9,699 nt of DNA from Chlorobiota bacterium (GTDB taxonomy: Bacteria; Bacteroidota; Bacteroidia; Bacteroidales; JAADGE01). Each line of letters opens with the position of its first letter. Position 1 is the first letter of the stretch. Where the stretch lies: the NCBI GenBank assembly GCA_030592825.1, contig JAUVIG010000112.1, positions 1-9,699 of the forward strand, written 5' to 3'. Both the position numbers and the translations under genes were made by a program. This document shows, one piece after another, positions 5,369 to 9,699 of the stretch. The notes under the pieces were generated by a model. That model saw nothing but the letters and a program-made list of their open reading frames with translations, searched no databases and was not told where the DNA came from.

Positions 5369-8341
5369 GTGTCAAGTAAATCAACAATATTTAATATTTT
5401 AAACATCAAAAAAGGTGAAGGAACAATTATTATGCTTCCTGTAATCTATTCTTTTTTTGCCGGAGCTGCTTTGGCATTTTTTGTAACAAGTGCTACTTCA
5501 TTGTTTTTGAGCAGTTTTGAAAGAGAAATGCTTCCATTAGCGTTTATTGCTGCCGGTATTATGGTTTGGTTATCAGGTTTGCTGTTTTCAAGGTATCAAA
5601 AAAGAATAAAATTTACAAAAATACTTACAGGCAGCATTTTGTTTTTATTACTGTCGGTATTATTGTTTTTATTTTTTTATATAAGCACTACTTCAATTAT
5701 TGCCATATTTCTTTTATATGCATGGATAAGGGTCTTTTCATATATTCATGCCATAACTTTTTGGGGATTAGCCGGAAGGTTATTTAGTTTAAGACAAGGC
5801 AAACGAGTTTTCGGACTGATAACAGGAGGTGAAGTATTTGCAAGTATTTTAAGTTTCTTCTCTGTTCCGTTTCTGTTAAAGATAATTGATACGGAAGATT
5901 TGTTGTTCATATCGGGAGCAACATTATTAATTGCTTTTTTAATCTTATTATTTATTGTAAAAAAATACAATTTAAAACTTACAGAAATTAAACCCCGTAT
6001 TAAGCAAGAAACCACAGAAAGAAAAAAGAAAACAGGATTCTTTTCAAGTAGATATTACAAGCTGTTTTTCTTAATAGCTTTTCTGCCGATTTTTGCCCAA
6101 TTCTTTGTTGACTTTATCTTCCAAGCTCAAGCAAAAATAGAATTCCCTGAGAGAGAGTCTCTTACAGCATTCGTAGGATTATTCTTCGGGCTTAGTGCAG
6201 TTGTTGAATTTATTCTGAAAACTTTCATTTCAGGGCGATTAATGAATAAATACGGCATGAAGTTAGGCTTACTGGCATTTCCCGTAATGTTAGCATTCAG
6301 TTTTGTACTTGCCTCAGCATTTGGGTTATTCTATGGTGCCGTTACACTTTTCTTCTCATTTGTCAGTCTGGGAAGATTATTTACAAGGGCTGTAAGAACA
6401 TCGTTTAACGACCCGGCTACACAAATCTTATACCAACCTTTACCGCCTGAAGATCTTATTGAATTTCAAATCAAAGTAGAAAGCGGGCAAAAAGCATATG
6501 CAAGTATAGCTGCCGGTATAATTTTATTTGCGTTTACAAAAATATCCGGGTTCTCATTAGTTTACTTTTCAATATTCCTTTTAGTGTTTATAGTTATTTG
6601 GTACAAAAGCGGTATTGACATATACAAAGAATACAAACAAATACTGCAATCTGTTCTAATGCAGAAATCAAAGAAGCTGAAAAAATCAGTTAATCAAGAA
6701 ATTTTTGAATTGATTAAAACTAAAGCTGAAACAATTAATGAAAAAAGTAAAAATATATTAGAACATTTATGCAAAGCTGTTTTCCCATACAGAAAAAATT
6801 TAATTTTTGCAACCGAAAAAAAACCTGCCAAAAAACTAAAAATAAGAGAAGTTATTGATTTAGCAAATTCTGAAAATTATAAAGACAGGGAGAAAGCAGC
6901 AGAACTATTTGCCGATTATAACATCTATAAAACAGAAATTTTCTTAACAAAATTATTGAATGATGTTAATTTTGATGTTAGAACAGCAGCAATTTTAACA
7001 GCAGGAAAATTAAGAGAGCCTGAGTTATTCAATTATCTTTTTGCCAATCTGCGTATTAATGAATACCATGATGCAACATTTTCCGCAATAATAAATATCG
7101 GGAAAACAATCGTACCCGGTTTGAGTAATTTCTTCTATAAAATTGAACATATACCGGATATACAATTATCTGTTATAAAAATGATTGAGATTATCGGAGG
7201 AGATAATGCAATTGACTTTTTACAATCAAATATCAGCTATACTAATAAGGTCGTCAGTAACAGAATTATAAAAGCCCTCAGCAACTTATCGTACCAAGCA
7301 AAACGTGCAGATCTTTCAAGTTTATCAATTAAGTTAGAAGAAGGAATTGAAGATTATGTTTATGCTTCCGGATGTTTGTTTGATTTTATTGATATTAATG
7401 AAGAAGAAGATATTAAGAGAGCAATCATGCATGAAAAAAGTGATAAAAAAAATAAAATATTTACAATACTTTCAATTTTATACGATTCTAAAGCCATTGA
7501 ACTCATTAAATCTAATCTTGAAAGTAAAGACCCGGATTCTCGCGGATTTGCACTTGAAATTGCCGATACTGTTGTATCTGAATTACATAAAGAATTGTTA
7601 TTCCCTGTATTTGAGAATCTTTCAGATTATGAAATCATTAATAAATACAAATATATTTTCCCACAAGAGAAACTATCTGTAAAAGACAGATTAATTGATA
7701 TTATTAATTCTGAAAATTCTGTAACCGGAATATATACTAAAACAATTGCTGTTAACCTTTTAAGAAATTATGATTCCGATGATATTTATCCGATTCTTAA
7801 GACAAATATTATTCATCCGAATATCTTGATAAGAGAAACATCTGCCGTAACCTTGTTTTATAAAGATCCGGAAATGTTTGACAAACAAACAAAAATTCTG
7901 AAAAATAAAATAAAAAATTTAACCGAACTTACAAACAGGATTAAAATTAAAAAAGACCGACAAAGTTTATTGATTTTAGAAAAATTAAAACTATTAAGAT
8001 CATTATACCTGTTTTCTGATTTAGGATATCTTAAGTTAACCAAATTAGCGGTAAACTCTGAAGAATTAGTTATTAAACCCGGAGAATCTCTTATATTGGA
8101 TAAAAACGAAAAAAATTATATTTTTATTTGTATCTCCGGTTTACTTATTGACAAAAATAATAATAAAAAGATTGAATCCGGAGAAATAATAAGTTTATAC
8201 AGTTACAAAGATGATAACATAAAATATACTTATTTGGCTGAAGAACCAACTCTTATTTTAAAAGGAAAAATTTATTTACTGAATAATTTATTTGCCGAAA
8301 ATTTAGAATTTGCAAGTAAATTAACAGAGAAAATAACATAA
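5369..8341 (+). CDS. MFS/nucleotide-transporter-like membrane protein fused to HEAT repeats and a cNMP-binding-like domain
   Basis: This 990-residue inner-membrane protein has three parts. Residues about 20-412 hold roughly twelve hydrophobic helices: six near 21-40, 55-74, 84-104, 108-127, 147-170 and 178-198, a charged loop at 203-225, then six from 230 to 412. 'LYQPLPPEDLIEFQIKVE' (354-371) before the last two helices resembles the 'PLPPE' segment of Npt/TLC ATP:ADP-exchanger relatives. Residues about 490-840 are HEAT-like helical pairs ('KAAELFADY', 'NDVNFDVRTAAILTAGKL', 'DPDSRGFALEIAD', 'HPNILIRETSAVTLF'). Residues about 880-975 look like a cyclic-nucleotide-binding beta-roll ('LVIKPGESLIL', 'YIFICISGLLI', 'IESGEIISLY', 'LAEEPTLILKG'), but the phosphate-binding cassette with its FGE and R-A residues is not evident, so nucleotide binding is doubtful. 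The start is GTG at 5369; a stop lies two codons upstream and the first Met (residue 22) falls inside helix 1. Transport of nucleotides is a family-based guess only. Confidence 0.87.
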   Translation: MSSKSTIFNILNIKKGEGTIIMLPVIYSFFAGAALAFFVTSATSLFLSSFEREMLPLAFIAAGIMVWLSGLLFSRYQKRIKFTKILTGSILFLLLSVLLFLFFYISTTSIIAIFLLYAWIRVFSYIHAITFWGLAGRLFSLRQGKRVFGLITGGEVFASILSFFSVPFLLKIIDTEDLLFISGATLLIAFLILLFIVKKYNLKLTEIKPRIKQETTERKKKTGFFSSRYYKLFFLIAFLPIFAQFFVDFIFQAQAKIEFPERESLTAFVGLFFGLSAVVEFILKTFISGRLMNKYGMKLGLLAFPVMLAFSFVLASAFGLFYGAVTLFFSFVSLGRLFTRAVRTSFNDPATQILYQPLPPEDLIEFQIKVESGQKAYASIAAGIILFAFTKISGFSLVYFSIFLLVFIVIWYKSGIDIYKEYKQILQSVLMQKSKKLKKSVNQEIFELIKTKAETINEKSKNILEHLCKAVFPYRKNLIFATEKKPAKKLKIREVIDLANSENYKDREKAAELFADYNIYKTEIFLTKLLNDVNFDVRTAAILTAGKLREPELFNYLFANLRINEYHDATFSAIINIGKTIVPGLSNFFYKIEHIPDIQLSVIKMIEIIGGDNAIDFLQSNISYTNKVVSNRIIKALSNLSYQAKRADLSSLSIKLEEGIEDYVYASGCLFDFIDINEEEDIKRAIMHEKSDKKNKIFTILSILYDSKAIELIKSNLESKDPDSRGFALEIADTVVSELHKELLFPVFENLSDYEIINKYKYIFPQEKLSVKDRLIDIINSENSVTGIYTKTIAVNLLRNYDSDDIYPILKTNIIHPNILIRETSAVTLFYKDPEMFDKQTKILKNKIKNLTELTNRIKIKKDRQSLLILEKLKLLRSLYLFSDLGYLKLTKLAVNSEELVIKPGESLILDKNEKNYIFICISGLLIDKNNNKKIESGEIISLYSYKDDNIKYTYLAEEPTLILKGKIYLLNNLFAENLEFASKLTEKIT

Positions 8342-8363
8342 ACCCGTAAACGGCAAAGCCTGC

Positions 8364-8380
8364 ACCGAATTTATTTCGGT
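8364..8380 (+). terminator. Short hairpin after the five-gene unit, possible terminator
   Basis: ACCGAA (8364-8369) and TTCGGT (8375-8380) are exact reverse complements around the 5-base loop TTTAT. They lie 23 bp after the stop of the transporter-like gene and are followed by ATTTAAAAAATAATTTT. This is the only GC-containing perfect stem seen in any gap of the window. The stem is only 6 bp and the tail is mixed A/T rather than a clean T run, so it would be a weak intrinsic terminator. It may instead act as a 3'-end stabilising stem. Confidence 0.4.
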
Positions 8381-8486
8381 ATTTAAAAAATAATTTTAAA
8401 AAATGAAAGGCAATTGACAAACCAAAGTATTTATAAAAGATGATGATATAAAATTATACAAGATAATAATATTTAAAAACTATAAA
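8381..8486 (+). other. A/T-rich leader of the sensory propeller gene, no clear promoter
   Basis: This non-coding stretch probably contains the promoter of the downstream gene, because a possible terminator precedes it and it is the largest gap in the window. I could not find the Bacteroidota -7 box (TAnnTTTG) at a sensible distance from a TTTG/TTG -33 box. A TTGACA at 8414-8419 has a TATAAA only 12 bp downstream (8432-8437) and another 27 bp downstream (8447-8452), neither with usable spacing. No operator-like inverted repeat, riboswitch or small ORF was recognised. No Shine-Dalgarno sequence precedes the ATG at 8487. Confidence 0.4.
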
Positions 8487-9699
8487 ATGTATTTTAAATC
8501 TGTTTGCAAAATAAGTTTGATATTAACAGTAATTCTGTCTGTTAATAATCTTTACAGCCAAAACTTTAATAAATATAAAGGACTTCCGTTTATTAGAAAT
8601 TACACCACCGAGGAGTACAACGCCCATGAGCAAAACTTTGATATTATTCAAGATACGGCAGGCATTATGTATTTTGCAAATTTTGCCGGCATATTGAAAT
8701 TTGACGGAACAAAGTGGAGTAAAACAGTTACTTCTTCAGGAATGCGTGTATTGTCTCTTGATATTGATAAAAACGGAAGAGTATATGCCGGAGGATTATC
8801 AGACTTTGGTTATATAGAACAAACAGTTACAGGTAAAACAAAATACATTTCTCTGATTGACTCTTTAAATGAAGATGTAGGGATGATTTTTAAAGTATTA
8901 TGCGGAAAAGAAGCTACTTGGTTTATTTCAGAAAAATCAATTTACACTTATGACGGAACAAAAATTTCAAAACAAAATTTTGAAAACAAAGCTCTTTCAG
9001 CATTATTAGTATCTAAAGAATCAGACAGCGATAATATTTACATTTTTTTTGAAAAGGGTTTTAAAAACCAAAATCTTACTCAAAACGGATTAACACTTTT
9101 TAAGAACAAAAAATTTATTAGAATAAAAGACAAGTCAAATTCACAATTAGTTGATGTACAGACCATATTTAATAATCCGAATAATGAATCATTAATATTA
9201 GGAACATCAAAACAAGGATTATTTTTATTAAAGAATAATGTTATAACTGATTTTGATGTTGATATAAACAACTTCATAAAAGCACACGGACATACTTGCG
9301 GAGACCAAATCACAGAAACAACATTTGCTCTGGGAACTTTTACCGGAGGTATTATAATTTCAGATAATAATGGGAAAACTTTACAAATAATTGATAAAAA
9401 TTCATTATTACAAGATGAGTCCGTTAATGCACTTTTTATTGACAGAAATAATTCATTATGGATTGCAACTAATAACGGTATCTCTAAAGTTGAAATTAAC
9501 TGGAATCTTTCCTATATTGATAATATTAATACAGGACTTGAAGGTAAAGTACAAGATATTAAGGAATATAAGGGTAATATGTATTTTGCAACCGATAACG
9601 GACTGTTTTATCTGGAAGGCTCTTTTATTAAAAAAGTAAAAGATTTAGATTTTGCTTGTTGGGATATTGAAATAATTAATAATACAATGATCACGGCAA
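8487..9699 (+). CDS. Reg_prop (two-component regulator propeller) sensory protein, N-terminal part
   Basis: The frame stays open from ATG 8487 to the window end, giving 404 residues of a longer protein. Residues 1-25 are a signal peptide (MYFKSVCKISLILTVILS ... LYSQ). The mature part is a periplasmic beta-propeller of Reg_prop-type blades: 'FDIIQDTAGIMYFANFAGIL' (51-70) with 'KFDGTKW', 'VLSLDIDKNGRVYAGGLSDF' (88-107), 'SLILGTSKQGLFLL' (235-248), 'LFIDRNNSLWIATNNGIS' (316-333) and 'DIKEYKGNMYFATDNGLFYL' (357-376). The last is typical of the second propeller in Bacteroidota proteins that go on to a triple-tyrosine (Y_Y_Y) domain, a membrane helix and a cytoplasmic output domain. Such proteins are commonly around 900-1,400 residues. 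The output (histidine kinase, LuxR/LytTR-type DNA binding, cyclase or phosphatase) lies outside the window and cannot be named. The 145-bp gap and hairpin upstream suggest its own transcript, so it may or may not regulate the preceding unit. Confidence 0.9.
   Translation, partial: MYFKSVCKISLILTVILSVNNLYSQNFNKYKGLPFIRNYTTEEYNAHEQNFDIIQDTAGIMYFANFAGILKFDGTKWSKTVTSSGMRVLSLDIDKNGRVYAGGLSDFGYIEQTVTGKTKYISLIDSLNEDVGMIFKVLCGKEATWFISEKSIYTYDGTKISKQNFENKALSALLVSKESDSDNIYIFFEKGFKNQNLTQNGLTLFKNKKFIRIKDKSNSQLVDVQTIFNNPNNESLILGTSKQGLFLLKNNVITDFDVDINNFIKAHGHTCGDQITETTFALGTFTGGIIISDNNGKTLQIIDKNSLLQDESVNALFIDRNNSLWIATNNGISKVEINWNLSYIDNINTGLEGKVQDIKEYKGNMYFATDNGLFYLEGSFIKKVKDLDFACWDIEIINNTMITA

Noticed and set aside
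7347..7682. Plus-strand 111-residue frame within the transporter-like gene.
   Set aside because: It overlaps a well-supported HEAT-like coding frame in another phase and has a Leu/Ile/Lys-rich composition typical of shifted AT-rich codons. The frames at 5566-5787 and 9391-9639 were rejected likewise.
8414..8452. TTGACA with downstream TATAAA as a sigma-70 type promoter.
   Set aside because: The two possible -10 boxes are 12 and 27 bp away, neither a functional spacing, and Bacteroidota promoters use a different consensus.
98..8960. Recurring 9-mer TGACGGAAC at several places (near 98, 472, 1591, 8700 and 8950).
   Set aside because: Each copy encodes Asp-Gly-Thr in a beta-turn using the organism's preferred codons; spacing is irregular and the flanks differ, so it is not a DNA repeat element.

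Overview
The window looks like a piece of a Bacteroidota chromosome, probably Bacteroidales or a related environmental lineage. The DNA is strongly AT-rich. Secreted proteins carry the 'SQ-N/D' type signal-peptide ends common in that phylum. None of the five visible start codons has a Shine-Dalgarno box; they sit behind A/T-rich leaders instead. The protein families (a TonB-dependent receptor with an N-terminal helical module, a DUF2490 barrel, a large Reg_prop propeller protein, and a WD40 protein ending in an 'EDWNRFIGKDI'-type tail) also fit. Everything is on the + strand, and no RNA gene, IS element, CRISPR array or integrase is visible.

Layout. Positions 1-743 hold the 3' end of a WD40-repeat protein whose start lies outside the window. 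It is followed 21 bp later by a TonB-dependent outer-membrane receptor (765-3386), then a DRE-TIM metallolyase of the isopropylmalate/homocitrate synthase type (3419-4636). A DUF2490-like outer-membrane barrel protein follows after 4 bp (4641-5339), and then a 990-residue inner-membrane protein (5369-8341). That last protein joins a 12-helix MFS/nucleotide-transporter-like domain to HEAT-like repeats and a degenerate cyclic-nucleotide-binding fold. The gaps between these five genes are 4-32 bp and hold no terminator-like hairpin, so they are probably one transcription unit. A 145-bp gap with a short hairpin (8364-8380) then separates them from the 5' part of a Reg_prop sensory protein (8487 to the window end). 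That gene lacks an in-window stop and is easy to miss.

How they may work together (inference): the unit could place two outer-membrane barrels, one cytosolic C-C bond-forming enzyme and one inner-membrane transporter-like protein under common control. This would suit uptake or handling of a small molecule, perhaps a carboxylate or a nucleotide-like compound. No SusD homologue, glycosidase or siderophore gene is present, so it is not a classical polysaccharide utilisation locus. No substrate can be named from the sequence. Most of the genes belong to recognisable families; the unusual parts are their combination and the fused transporter/HEAT/cNMP protein.
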